DNA of 64,000 nucleotides from contig JAHJOG010000259.1 of NCBI GenBank assembly GCA_018820395.1, forward strand, positions 18,797-82,796, in the 5' to 3' direction. How positions within the stretch are numbered: position 1 is the first letter of the stretch; the number at the start of each line of letters is the position of its first letter. This document shows positions 1 through 7,758 of this stretch, piece after piece. The stretch comes from Gammaproteobacteria bacterium (GTDB lineage Bacteria; Pseudomonadota; Gammaproteobacteria; Burkholderiales; Burkholderiaceae_C). Position numbers and translations under genes: made by a program. The notes below the pieces were generated by a model. The model worked only from the letters and a program-made list of their open reading frames with translations. It searched no databases and had not been told where the DNA came from.

Positions 1-368
1 TCGACCGAAATGGCCTTGCCTTCGTAGAAAACCACCTCGACCGGCATGCCGTCGTCGAGGTAGTTGAGTGCGTCGCCCATGTTCTCGGCTTCGACTTCGT
101 ACTGATTGAACTCGGAGTCCATGCACACGTACATCGGATCAGCAAAGTAGGAGTAGGTGCACTCTTTCTTGTCGAGGACGATCTGGTCGATCTTGTCGTC
201 GGCCTTGAAGACGACTTCGGTGTTGAAGTTCGCGATGAGGCTTTTGAGCTTCATGCGCACCGTGGCGGAGTTGCGGCCGCCGCGGCTGTATTCGGTCTTG
301 AGCACGACCATGGGGTCTTTGCCGTGCATGATGACGTTGCCGGCGCGGATTTCTTGAGCGATTTTCAT
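1..368 (-). CDS. efp: Elongation factor P, 3' end beyond the window
   Basis: EF-P binds between the ribosomal P and E sites and relieves stalling at consecutive prolines. The visible N-terminal 122 codons begin [20 protein letters not shown] and include the loop [14 protein letters not shown]. Its tip residue is Arg32, the position rhamnosylated by EarP in arginine-type EF-Ps, rather than the lysine used by the EpmA/B pathway. The gene runs off the left edge, so the C-terminal OB domain is missing from view. It lies 120 bp downstream of earP on the same strand, the usual pairing of modifier and target. The start is the ATG at 366-368. Confidence 0.95.
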   Translation of the reverse strand, partial: MKIAQEIRAGNVIMHGKDPMVVLKTEYSRGGRNSATVRMKLKSLIANFNTEVVFKADDKIDQIVLDKKECTYSYFADPMYVCMDSEFNQYEVEAENMGDALNYLDDGMPVEVVFYEGKAISV

Positions 369-488
369 GAGCTGGGTCTCTGGAGGTTGGCCGCTTGTGA
401 CATCGCTTGCGGGACACACACCGCGGCAGGTTCTTCGGGACATCGGGGGCGAGTAAATCTGGCCCGGAAATCCGCAAAGCCCGCAATT

Positions 489-1559
489 TTAGCTTTTTTG
501 CGCGACGAATCCGCGCAGGCGGTTGACGAGATCGTCCTGCCTCAACAGGCGCGTGCGCGCCGTGCTGACTGCGATTTGCCATGCAGCCAGCGCCGCGCCG
601 TCCGGAACGGGCTGGCGGGCAGCGACGCCTGCGTTCCAGTACGTGTGAAACTTGCGCATCGAAGCCGGTGCATCCATCCAGTCGAGAAACGCCGCCAACT
701 TGGCGTGGTGGGCATCGTCGTCCTGCGGATAGATCTGCCAGACCAGCGGTGCCTCGGCCCACAGAGCGCGCACCAGCGAGTCTTCCCCGCGGACGAAGTT
801 CAGATCGCAGGACCAGAGCAGTCGATCGAAGTCGTCCTGAGACAGATGGGGAAGACGCGAAATGGACAGGGCGCCTCGCTGGACGGGCCAGCCTGCCACG
901 GTGTTTGCAGTGCGCCCGGCGGTCACCAGCAGACGCGTGGGCACCGCTTGCGCGGCGATGTCATGCAACAGGCCCTCGAGTGCCGGCGGCTCGTAGCAGA
1001 ACAGGGCCACGAGCCGTTCGCCCTGCCAGGGAATGCCTTGCTGCTCAAGCCAGGGCGCACGATCGAATCGGGCTCGGCGCTCGGTAAGGCCGTCTTCCCT
1101 GAGCAGTCCGCCGGTTCTTTCGGTGAAGCCTGGGTAGAAGAAGTGCTTCGTGAGTCCGGCACCTGGCCCGGAGTAAACAGGGGAGGGTAGTCCGTGCAGG
1201 CGCTCGACCGTGGCTTCGGCCGAGAGATATTCGAGGTTGATCCAATGTCTGCACGCCTTGCCTGTGCGGGCAGCTTCTGCAAACTTCGCGATGGCCTCGT
1301 CTGGGGGGGTGCACCCGAAGGCTTCGATCAACACGTCCGGCACCGAGTGAAGGCTCTGGTTCTGCGCGATGTTCGACGGGTTCCAGGCGAACACCGTGAC
1401 GCCCTCGCAGCCGCCGGGTGCCATCCACGTGAGGGCCTCGGGATCGTCGATCCAGAGATGCACGACTTCTCCAGCCCGTGCAAGCCCTGCGGCGAGCCGC
1501 CAGCAAACGCCGACGTCGCCGTAGTTGTCAATGACCTTGCAGTAGATGTCGTAGCGCAT
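489..1559 (-). CDS. earP: EF-P arginine rhamnosyltransferase EarP
   Basis: A GT-B-type glycosyltransferase that transfers rhamnose from dTDP-rhamnose to Arg32 of EF-P. The 356-residue protein starts MRYDIYCKVIDNYGDVGVCW, with the family's N-terminal NYGDxGxxWRLA motif (Asp11 and Asp15, proposed catalytic region) and a RGEDS nucleotide-binding motif at 257-261 followed by VRALWA. The ATG at 1559 is chosen over an in-frame start 22 codons upstream because it begins exactly at the family's conserved N-terminus, with a GGAGG-containing leader upstream. It is followed on the same strand by efp and is divergent from uvrC, whose start lies only 55 bp away, so the two promoters must overlap. Confidence 0.95.
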   Translation of the reverse strand: MRYDIYCKVIDNYGDVGVCWRLAAGLARAGEVVHLWIDDPEALTWMAPGGCEGVTVFAWNPSNIAQNQSLHSVPDVLIEAFGCTPPDEAIAKFAEAARTGKACRHWINLEYLSAEATVERLHGLPSPVYSGPGAGLTKHFFYPGFTERTGGLLREDGLTERRARFDRAPWLEQQGIPWQGERLVALFCYEPPALEGLLHDIAAQAVPTRLLVTAGRTANTVAGWPVQRGALSISRLPHLSQDDFDRLLWSCDLNFVRGEDSLVRALWAEAPLVWQIYPQDDDAHHAKLAAFLDWMDAPASMRKFHTYWNAGVAARQPVPDGAALAAWQIAVSTARTRLLRQDDLVNRLRGFVAQKS

Positions 1560-1614
1560 CGCGAGATACTCTACCTCCCCGATTTCGCCCTGAACGCGCC
1601 TCGCTATCCAGCTC

Positions 1615-3579
1615 ATGTCCGACACTCATTCCGACCAGTTGCTCAGTGAGGTTGCCGCGCTCCCGCAATTGCCCGGGGTCTATCGCTATTTCGATGCAGC
1701 AGGCGCCGTGTTGTACGTCGGCAAGGCGCGCAATCTCAGGAAGCGCGTTGCTAACTACTTCCAGAAGAATCATGCCGGGACGCGCATCGGCCACATGATC
1801 TCGAAGATCGCGCGCATGGAAACGACGGTGGTCCGATCGGAAGCCGAGGCGCTGCTGCTCGAGAACAACCTGATCAAGTCGCTCAAGCCGCGCTACAACA
1901 TTCTCTTTCGCGACGACAAGAGTTACCCCTACCTGAAGATTGCGTCCCATGCGTTTCCGCGCCTGGCCTACTACCGCGGCGCAGTGGATCGCAAGCACAA
2001 GTACTTCGGCCCTTATCCGAGCGCCTGGGCGGTCAAGGAATCCATCCAGCTGCTGCAGAAGGTCTTTCGGCTGCGCACCTGCGAAGACACGGTCTACGCC
2101 AACCGCACGCGACCTTGCCTTCTCTATCAGATCAAGCGGTGCTCGGGGCCTTGCGTGGGCTACGTCACGCCCGAAGACTATGCCCAGGACGTGGCCAACG
2201 CGCAGGCCTTCTTGTTGGGTGAGACGCAGGCGGTGTTGACGCAACTCGAAGCACGCATGGTGGAGCATGCCGACCGCCTGGAGTTCGAGCAGGCTGCCGA
2301 GTTGCGCAACCAGATCTCGGCGTTGTCGCGCGTGTTGCACCAGCAGTCGATCGAGATCGCCTCCGACAAGGACGTGGACATCCTTGCGGTGAAGGTGCAG
2401 GGGGGCAAGGCGTGCGTCAATCTGGCCATGGTGCGAGGCGGCCGCCATCTCGGCGACCGGGCCTACTTTCCAGTGCACCTCGAAGACGCCGCACAGTTTC
2501 ACGAGCGCGACTCTGCGATGGAGGGAGAGGGGTCGCCGTCCTCGATCGATTCGGTGGAGATCCAGGTGCTCGAGGCATTCATCGCCCAGCACTACATCGA
2601 CGTGCCGGTGCCCGCCACGCTGGTGTTGAGCGAGCCCGTCGGCCGCGAACTGATCGAGGCGGTGTCGTTGCAGTCGGGCACGCGCGTCACGGCAATCTTT
2701 CAGCCACGTGAACAGCGACGGCGATGGCTGGAAATGGCGGAAACCAACGCCGGACTCCAGCTTGCGCGCCTGCTCGCCGAGGAAGGTTCGCAGCAGGCGC
2801 GCACGCACGCCCTGGCGGATGCGCTCGAACTCGCACCCGACGACCTGGACGCCTTTCGTGTCGAGTGCTTCGACATCTCTCACACCGCGGGCGAAGCGAC
2901 GCAAGCGTCGTGCGTGGTCTTCGAGCATCACGCCATGCAGAGCCGCGAGTACCGCCGCTACAACATCGAAGGAATCACCCCGGGCGACGACTATGCGGCG
3001 ATGCGCCAGGTCTTGCATCGCCGTTACGGCAAGCTGGCCGAAGCGCTGGCGGCAGAGGCCGACGCCCCGGCGGCGGGCGACACGGAGGCGGTGGACGCCG
3101 TGGTGGCGAGTGCGACGGCAAAGACGTTGCGGATGCCTGATCTGGTGCTGGTGGACGGTGGCAAAGGCCAGGTTTCGATGGCACGAGAGGTGTTCGGCGA
3201 ACTGGGTCTTCCCTTGGCCTTGATCGTCGGCGTCGAGAAGGGCGAAGGCCGCAAGGTGGGCCTGGAAGAACTGGTCTTTGCCGACGGACGAGAGAAGGTC
3301 TATCTCGGAAAGGATTCCGCGGCGCTCATGCTCATCGCACAGATTCGGGACGAGGCGCATCGGTTCGCCATCACCGGCATGCGGGCCAAGCGCGCGAAGG
3401 TGCGGGTGGGGGGCAGCCAACTCGAAGACATCCCCGGCATCGGTCCGAAGCGCCGCGCCAGACTTCTGCAGCGCTTCGGCGGCGTGCGCGGTGTGGCCGC
3501 GGCCAGCGTCGAAGACATCGCATCGGTCGATGGCATTGCGCTGGAACTCGCCGAAGAGATCTACCGCGCGCTGCACTGA
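1615..3579 (+). CDS. uvrC: Excinuclease ABC subunit C
   Basis: The dual-incision nuclease of nucleotide excision repair, working with UvrA and UvrB. The 654-residue protein has an N-terminal GIY-YIG domain (GVY at 21-23, YVG at 34-36, conserved Glu in LLLENN) for the 3' incision, then a four-cysteine cluster around residues 160-180. A UVR helix pair that contacts UvrB lies at about 205-235. The RNase H-like domain for the 5' incision carries Asp in ECFDIS, Asp in LVDGGKGQ and His in DEAHRF. A helix-hairpin-helix DNA-binding pair (IPGIGPKRR) ends the protein. Two acidic/Ala-rich inserts (near 300 and 480) are poorly conserved linkers. pgsA follows after 49 bp, a common linkage in proteobacteria. 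Confidence 0.97.
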   Translation: MSDTHSDQLLSEVAALPQLPGVYRYFDAAGAVLYVGKARNLRKRVANYFQKNHAGTRIGHMISKIARMETTVVRSEAEALLLENNLIKSLKPRYNILFRDDKSYPYLKIASHAFPRLAYYRGAVDRKHKYFGPYPSAWAVKESIQLLQKVFRLRTCEDTVYANRTRPCLLYQIKRCSGPCVGYVTPEDYAQDVANAQAFLLGETQAVLTQLEARMVEHADRLEFEQAAELRNQISALSRVLHQQSIEIASDKDVDILAVKVQGGKACVNLAMVRGGRHLGDRAYFPVHLEDAAQFHERDSAMEGEGSPSSIDSVEIQVLEAFIAQHYIDVPVPATLVLSEPVGRELIEAVSLQSGTRVTAIFQPREQRRRWLEMAETNAGLQLARLLAEEGSQQARTHALADALELAPDDLDAFRVECFDISHTAGEATQASCVVFEHHAMQSREYRRYNIEGITPGDDYAAMRQVLHRRYGKLAEALAAEADAPAAGDTEAVDAVVASATAKTLRMPDLVLVDGGKGQVSMAREVFGELGLPLALIVGVEKGEGRKVGLEELVFADGREKVYLGKDSAALMLIAQIRDEAHRFAITGMRAKRAKVRVGGSQLEDIPGIGPKRRARLLQRFGGVRGVAAASVEDIASVDGIALELAEEIYRALH

Positions 3580-3628
3580 CGTTGGATGGCGCGCGGGTGC
3601 AAGCACCACACATGCCACAATCGATGCG

Positions 3629-4195
3629 ATGTTCTGGACTCTGCCTACGATCATGACCTGGACGCGCATCGTCGCGATTCCGCTGATCGTCGGCATCTTC
3701 TATCTTCCGATACCGGATCCGATGCGCAATTTGATTGCCACGGTGATGTTCGTCGTGTTCGCTGCGACGGACTGGCTCGATGGTTTTCTTGCCCGGAAGC
3801 TCAACCAGACCTCGGCGTTCGGGGCCTTCCTCGATCCGGTGGCCGACAAGTTTCTCGTGTCTGCTTCTTTGCTCGTGCTGGTCCATCTGAATCGCGCGGA
3901 TGTCTTCGTGGCGCTCATCATCATCGGCCGCGAGATCGCGATCTCGGCGCTGCGCGAATGGATGGCGCAGATCGGTGCTGGCAAGAGCGTTGCCGTCCAC
4001 ATGATCGGCAAGCTCAAGACGGTCGTTCAGATGGTGGCGATTCCCTTCCTGCTGTACGACGGCGTGTTGTTCGGGCTCATCGACACCGGCGCTTGGGGCC
4101 AGTGGCTGATCTGGATCTCTGCCGTGCTGACGGTCTGGTCGATGATCTACTACCTCCAAAAAGCCATTCCGGAGATACGGGCACGGGCGAAATGA
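3629..4195 (+). CDS. pgsA: CDP-diacylglycerol--glycerol-3-phosphate 3-phosphatidyltransferase
   Basis: An inner-membrane enzyme making phosphatidylglycerophosphate, the committed step to phosphatidylglycerol and cardiolipin. The 188 residues contain the complete CDP-alcohol phosphatidyltransferase signature: Asp48, Asp51-Gly52, Ala55-Arg56, Gly65, Asp69 and Asp73. Several hydrophobic helices are present, the first at residues 13-28. The ATG at 3629 gives a normal family length; the frame is open far upstream only because it overlaps uvrC out of frame. The stop codon overlaps the start of the next gene by four bases (ATGA), suggesting translational coupling. Confidence 0.96.
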   Translation: MFWTLPTIMTWTRIVAIPLIVGIFYLPIPDPMRNLIATVMFVVFAATDWLDGFLARKLNQTSAFGAFLDPVADKFLVSASLLVLVHLNRADVFVALIIIGREIAISALREWMAQIGAGKSVAVHMIGKLKTVVQMVAIPFLLYDGVLFGLIDTGAWGQWLIWISAVLTVWSMIYYLQKAIPEIRARAK

Positions 4196-5073
4196 CGGTG
4201 GCGGTGCGCTCGTCCGGGTGGCTGCGCGCCATGCCTGCCGTCTTTGTCCTTATCTGGAGCACCGGGTTCATCGTGGCGCGCTACGGCATGCCTTATGCGC
4301 CCCCTCTCAAGTTCCTGGCGGTGCGCTATGCGCTATCGGTCGTCTGCTTCGTGGTGTGGGTTGCTGCCGCCCGGGTGGCCTGGCCGGCGCGGCGCAGCCA
4401 GTGGGGGCATCTTGCGGTCACCGGCGTCCTGATGCAGGCGGGGTACCTCGGCGGCGTCTGGGCGGCTGTTCACGCAGGCATGGGTTCCGGACTGGTCGCA
4501 TTGCTGGTGGGAATTCAGCCTGTACTGACGGCCATCTGGCTTTCCATGCGCGGTGGGGCGGTCGCGCGCCAGCAATGGGTCGGATTGCTTCTTGGATTCG
4601 CAGGTTTGCTGCTGGTTGTCGCACGCAAGCTGGTCGCGACCGGCGAAGTGAATTCGACGACCATGGGCCTTGCGTTGCTCGCCCTGTTTTCCATCACCGC
4701 CGGAACGCTCTATCAAAAGCACTTTGTCGGCCCCTGCGACGTGCGCAGTGCGAGCGCAATCCAACTGGCGGCCGCTTTCGTCGTCACTCTTCCACTGGCA
4801 TTTCTCGAGACGGGCCACATCCAGTGGAATCTCGCCTCGGGCGGTGCGATGGCGTGGTCGGTTCTGGTGCTTTCGCTGGGCGGAAGCTCTTTGCTGTACA
4901 TACTGATCCAGCGTGGCACGGCAACGGCCGTCACCAGCCTCCTCTACCTCGTGCCGCCGTGTACCGCGGTCATGGCATGGCTGCTCTTTTCCGAGCCCAT
5001 CACTGTCCCCATCGTGCTGGGCATCCTTCTGACTGCGGCAGGCGTGAGCCTCGTGGTTCGCGGCGGACGATGA
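4192..5073 (+). CDS. EamA/DMT-family inner-membrane transporter
   Basis: A 293-residue protein with about ten hydrophobic helices arranged as two EamA repeats, typical of drug/metabolite transporters. The N-terminal stretch VLIWSTGFIVARYGMPYAPP is characteristic of this family. Substrate is not predictable; relatives export amino acids, metabolites or drugs, and others are never characterised. The ATG overlaps the pgsA stop in an ATGA junction, so it is probably co-translated with pgsA, although no functional link to phospholipid synthesis is known. The protein ends just before the hydrolase gene at 5113. Confidence 0.85.
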   Translation: MTVAVRSSGWLRAMPAVFVLIWSTGFIVARYGMPYAPPLKFLAVRYALSVVCFVVWVAAARVAWPARRSQWGHLAVTGVLMQAGYLGGVWAAVHAGMGSGLVALLVGIQPVLTAIWLSMRGGAVARQQWVGLLLGFAGLLLVVARKLVATGEVNSTTMGLALLALFSITAGTLYQKHFVGPCDVRSASAIQLAAAFVVTLPLAFLETGHIQWNLASGGAMAWSVLVLSLGGSSLLYILIQRGTATAVTSLLYLVPPCTAVMAWLLFSEPITVPIVLGILLTAAGVSLVVRGGR

Positions 5074-5112
5074 GGCTTGAGAACGCGCCCCGTGCAGCAG
5101 ACAATTCCAAGG

Positions 5113-6003
5113 ATGTTCGAGTCGTTCAGTAGCTTCGATATCACGCGCGACGGTGTGCGCTTGCACGGCCGCGCAGGTGGCAAGGGCGCTCCGCTCTTGC
5201 TGCTGCATGGCCATCCGCAGACCCATGCCATTTGGCACCGCGTGGCCCCGCGCCTGGCCGAACGGTTCACCGTGGTCGCACTCGACCTCCGCGGCTATGG
5301 CGATTCGGGTCGGCCAGCGCGCGATGCCGGGCATGTCGGCTACAGCAAGCGAGAAATGGCCAAGGATGCATTGTTCGTCATGCAGCATCATGGGTTGGCG
5401 GAGTTCGCGGTTCTGGCGCATGACCGCGGCGCGCGGGTCGCGCATCGGCTCGCGATGGATCATCCTGAGGCCGTGCGACGCCTCATGCTGCTCGACATTG
5501 CTCCGACCCTGGCGATGTACGAGCGGACGACCGAGGCTTTCGCGCGTGCCTACTGGCACTGGTTTTTTCTCATCCAGCCGCCGCCGCTGCCGGAGGCGCT
5601 GATCGATGCCGATCCGGCTCGCTACGTTCGCAGCGTGATGGGATCGCGACATGCAGGGCTTGCCGCTTTTGCTCCCGAAGCATTGGCGGAGTACGAGCGC
5701 TGCGCATCGCTGCCGGGTACTGCCGAGGCCATTTGCGAAGACTACCGTGCTTCGGCGACGATCGATCTCGACCACGACAGGGCAGATGTCGCGGCCGGAC
5801 GTCGGCTTTCACAGCCGTTGCGCGTGCTGTGGGGCGAGCATGGGGTGGTGGGCCGTGCCTTCGACGTGCCCGCGCTTTGGCAGGAGCGGGCCGAACGTTT
5901 TTCGGGCCGCGCATTGCCGTGCGGCCACTACATCCCCGAAGAGGCGCCCGACGAACTGCTCGCCGAGGCGCTGGCATTTTTTTCTTCCAACTCCAAGGAC
6001 TGA
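5113..6003 (+). CDS. Alpha/beta hydrolase resembling fluoroacetate dehalogenase
   Basis: The 296-residue protein has an alpha/beta-hydrolase fold and the residue set known from fluoroacetate dehalogenases. These are nucleophile Asp104 in AHDRGAR, Arg105 and Arg108 (carboxylate binding), Asp128 (acid), His149-Trp150 (fluoride pocket, in YWHWFF), Tyr211 and His272 (base, in CGHYIPEE). HGHPQTH at 32-38 forms the oxyanion region. It is therefore likely to hydrolyse haloacetate or a similar small 2-haloacid to a hydroxyacid; the actual substrate is inferred. Epoxide hydrolases share the fold but normally have two Tyr on the cap. The ATG at 5113 is preferred over a TTG at 5077. The next gene begins 4 bp after the stop. 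Confidence 0.82.
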   Translation: MFESFSSFDITRDGVRLHGRAGGKGAPLLLLHGHPQTHAIWHRVAPRLAERFTVVALDLRGYGDSGRPARDAGHVGYSKREMAKDALFVMQHHGLAEFAVLAHDRGARVAHRLAMDHPEAVRRLMLLDIAPTLAMYERTTEAFARAYWHWFFLIQPPPLPEALIDADPARYVRSVMGSRHAGLAAFAPEALAEYERCASLPGTAEAICEDYRASATIDLDHDRADVAAGRRLSQPLRVLWGEHGVVGRAFDVPALWQERAERFSGRALPCGHYIPEEAPDELLAEALAFFSSNSKD

Positions 6004-6007
6004 GACC

Positions 6008-7093
6008 ATGAGTAAACAACGTATCGCAGTGATCGCCGGCGACGGCATCGGCAAGGAAACCATGCCGGAAGGGCTGCGCGTTCTGGAAGCAGCTGCCCGC
6101 AAGTTCAATATCGACCTGGCCTTCGACCACTTCGATTTCTCCAGCTGGGACTACTACGAGAAACACGGGAAGATGTTGCCCGATGACTGGAAGGACAAGA
6201 TCGGCGGTCATGACGCCATTTACTTTGGTGCCGTTGGCTGGCCAGAAAAAATTGCCGATCACGTCTCGCTCTGGGGCTCGTTGCTGCTCTTTCGCAGGGA
6301 ATTCGACCAGTACATCAACCTGCGGCCAGCGCGCCTGATGCCCGGCATCATCGCGCCCGTCGTCCGGCGGGACGGCAAGCCGCGCGAGCCCGGCGAGATC
6401 GACATGTACATCGTGCGTGAGAACACCGAGGGAGAGTATTCGAGCATCGGCGGGCGAATGTACGAAGGCACTGCGCGCGAAATCGTCGTGCAGGAGACCG
6501 TGATGTCGCGCGTTGGGGTCGATCGCGTACTCAAGTTCGCGTTCGAATTGGCGAAGTCGCGTCCGAAGAAGCATCTGACGAGTGCCACCAAGTCGAACGG
6601 CATCTCGATCACGATGCCTTATTGGGACGAGCGTGTGGTCGAGATGTCCAAACATTACGCGGACGTCACGCTGGACAAGTTCCATATCGATATCCTGACT
6701 GCGCACTTCGTGCAACGGCCGGACTTCTTCGACGTCGTCGTCGCAAGCAATCTGTTCGGAGACATCTTGTCCGACCTCGGCCCGGCCTGTACTGGCACGA
6801 TCGGCATTGCCCCGAGTGCCAACCTCAATCCGGAACGCACGACCCCTTCGTTGTTCGAGCCGGTTCATGGGTCGGCGCCAGACATTGCAGGCAAGGCCAT
6901 CGCCAATCCCATTGGCCAGATCTGGTGCGGCGCGATGATGCTCGAGTTCCTGGGTCACAAGGCCGCACACGATGCGATCCTGAGCGCCATCGAGCGCGTG
7001 CTGGCACCTTCGAGCGATGCCCCAAGAACACCAGACATCGGAGGGAAGGCCAAGACGGGCGACCTCGGTCGCGCGATCGAACGGGCGCTCTGA
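6008..7093 (+). CDS. ttuC: Tartrate dehydrogenase/decarboxylase family protein
   Basis: A 361-residue NAD-dependent beta-decarboxylating dehydrogenase of the isocitrate/isopropylmalate dehydrogenase superfamily. It starts with IAVIAGDGIGKETMPEG and includes YIVRENTEGEYS, TKSNGI (catalytic Lys) and ASNLFGDILSDLGP (metal-binding Asp pair). The sequence pattern LWGSLLLFRREFDQYINLRP is typical of the TtuC/YeaU tartrate and D-malate branch rather than LeuB. It probably acts on tartrate or D-malate in the cytosol. It is only 4 bp downstream of the dehalogenase-like gene, so the two probably form one transcript and may handle small hydroxyacids together (inference). Confidence 0.88.
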   Translation: MSKQRIAVIAGDGIGKETMPEGLRVLEAAARKFNIDLAFDHFDFSSWDYYEKHGKMLPDDWKDKIGGHDAIYFGAVGWPEKIADHVSLWGSLLLFRREFDQYINLRPARLMPGIIAPVVRRDGKPREPGEIDMYIVRENTEGEYSSIGGRMYEGTAREIVVQETVMSRVGVDRVLKFAFELAKSRPKKHLTSATKSNGISITMPYWDERVVEMSKHYADVTLDKFHIDILTAHFVQRPDFFDVVVASNLFGDILSDLGPACTGTIGIAPSANLNPERTTPSLFEPVHGSAPDIAGKAIANPIGQIWCGAMMLEFLGHKAAHDAILSAIERVLAPSSDAPRTPDIGGKAKTGDLGRAIERAL

Positions 7094-7156
7094 AAATCCG
7101 TCTTCGCAAAGACCACTAAAATCCAATCCTCGCTGGGCCAGCGGCGGTACGTCTTA

Positions 7157-7185
7157 TTGACACCCCGGGGACCAGTGGTTGTAAT
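7157..7185 (+). promoter_or_regulatory. Sigma-70 promoter of hupB
   Basis: A perfect -35 TTGACA (7157-7162) is separated by 17 bp from a -10 TGTAAT (7180-7185). It is the strongest promoter match in the 224-bp gap between ttuC and hupB and implies a leader of about 125 nt. Confidence 0.8.
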
Positions 7186-7317
7186 CCTTGTCGGCAGTGC
7201 GCTGCCGGCGCGTCAGAACTGCCGTCAAACTTTCCTTCGACCTCCCTGGGTTTCTTTCCGGGAGCGGCCGCCTTTCTGACGCTACCCGATCAACATTTTT
7301 TTCTGCAAGGGGCCCTT

Positions 7318-7590
7318 GTGAACAAGACCGAACTGATTGAGCACATCGCAAAAAACGCCGACATCTCCAAGGCCGCTGCCACGCGTGCTCTCGACTCGAC
7401 CATCGGCGCGATCCGTACCACGCTCAAGAAAGGCGGCTCTGTGTCACTGGTCGGTTTCGGAACGTTCGCGGTTGGCAAACGCGCCGCGCGGACCGGCCGC
7501 AATCCCCGGACCGGCGACGCGATTAAAATCAAGGCTGCCAAGATCCCGAAGTTCCGTCCCGGCAAGGCGCTGAAAGACGCGCTGAACTGA
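7318..7590 (+). CDS. hupB: DNA-binding protein HU
   Basis: A 90-residue histone-like nucleoid protein that bends and compacts DNA as a dimer. It matches HU from end to end: an N-terminal helical pair ([20 protein letters not shown]), then VSLVGFGTF and the beta-arm [12 protein letters not shown] with the intercalating Pro, ending in [12 protein letters not shown]. Translation starts at a GTG preceded by AAGGGG. It lies between ttuC and the tRNA-Val gene upstream of ppiD; hupB-ppiD is also the enterobacterial order. Transcription probably begins at the promoter at 7157 and stops after the tRNA. Confidence 0.97.
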   Translation: MNKTELIEHIAKNADISKAAATRALDSTIGAIRTTLKKGGSVSLVGFGTFAVGKRAARTGRNPRTGDAIKIKAAKIPKFRPGKALKDALN

Positions 7591-7608
7591 GATGCTGTAT
7601 TTACGGTG

Positions 7609-7684
7609 GGGTGCTTAGCTCAGCTGGTAGAGCGGCGCCCTTACAAGGCGTAGGTCGGGGGTTCGAGCCCCTCAGCACCCACCA
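7609..7684 (+). tRNA. tRNA-Val (anticodon TAC)
   Basis: A 76-nt cloverleaf with acceptor stem GGGTGCT/AGCACCC, D-loop AGCTCAGCTGGTAGAGC, anticodon loop CTTACAA on a GCGCC/GGCGT stem, T-loop GTTCGAGCCCC, discriminator A and an encoded CCA. It starts 18 nt after the hupB stop, so it may be processed from the hupB transcript. Confidence 0.97.
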
Positions 7685-7691
7685 CCCATTC

Positions 7692-7719
7692 AAAGGCGAA
7701 CGGCAGGTTCGCCTTTTTT
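7692..7719 (+). terminator. Intrinsic terminator after hupB/tRNA-Val
   Basis: A 10-bp perfect stem (7692-7701 with 7707-7716), 5-nt loop, then a run of T. It ends the hupB-tRNA unit ahead of ppiD. Confidence 0.88.
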
Positions 7720-7758
7720 GTTGCCTGACCCCTCAGGCGTCGGAGAGAGTGTCCAAGA

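Noticed and set aside
139..762. 207-codon minus-strand frame over efp and the earP end
   Set aside because: Different frame from efp, Arg/Pro-rich composition and no homology signal.
1528..3696. 722-codon open frame antisense to uvrC
   Set aside because: It mirrors the high third-position GC of uvrC, has low-complexity Arg/His-rich translation and no family match; uvrC is complete on the other strand.
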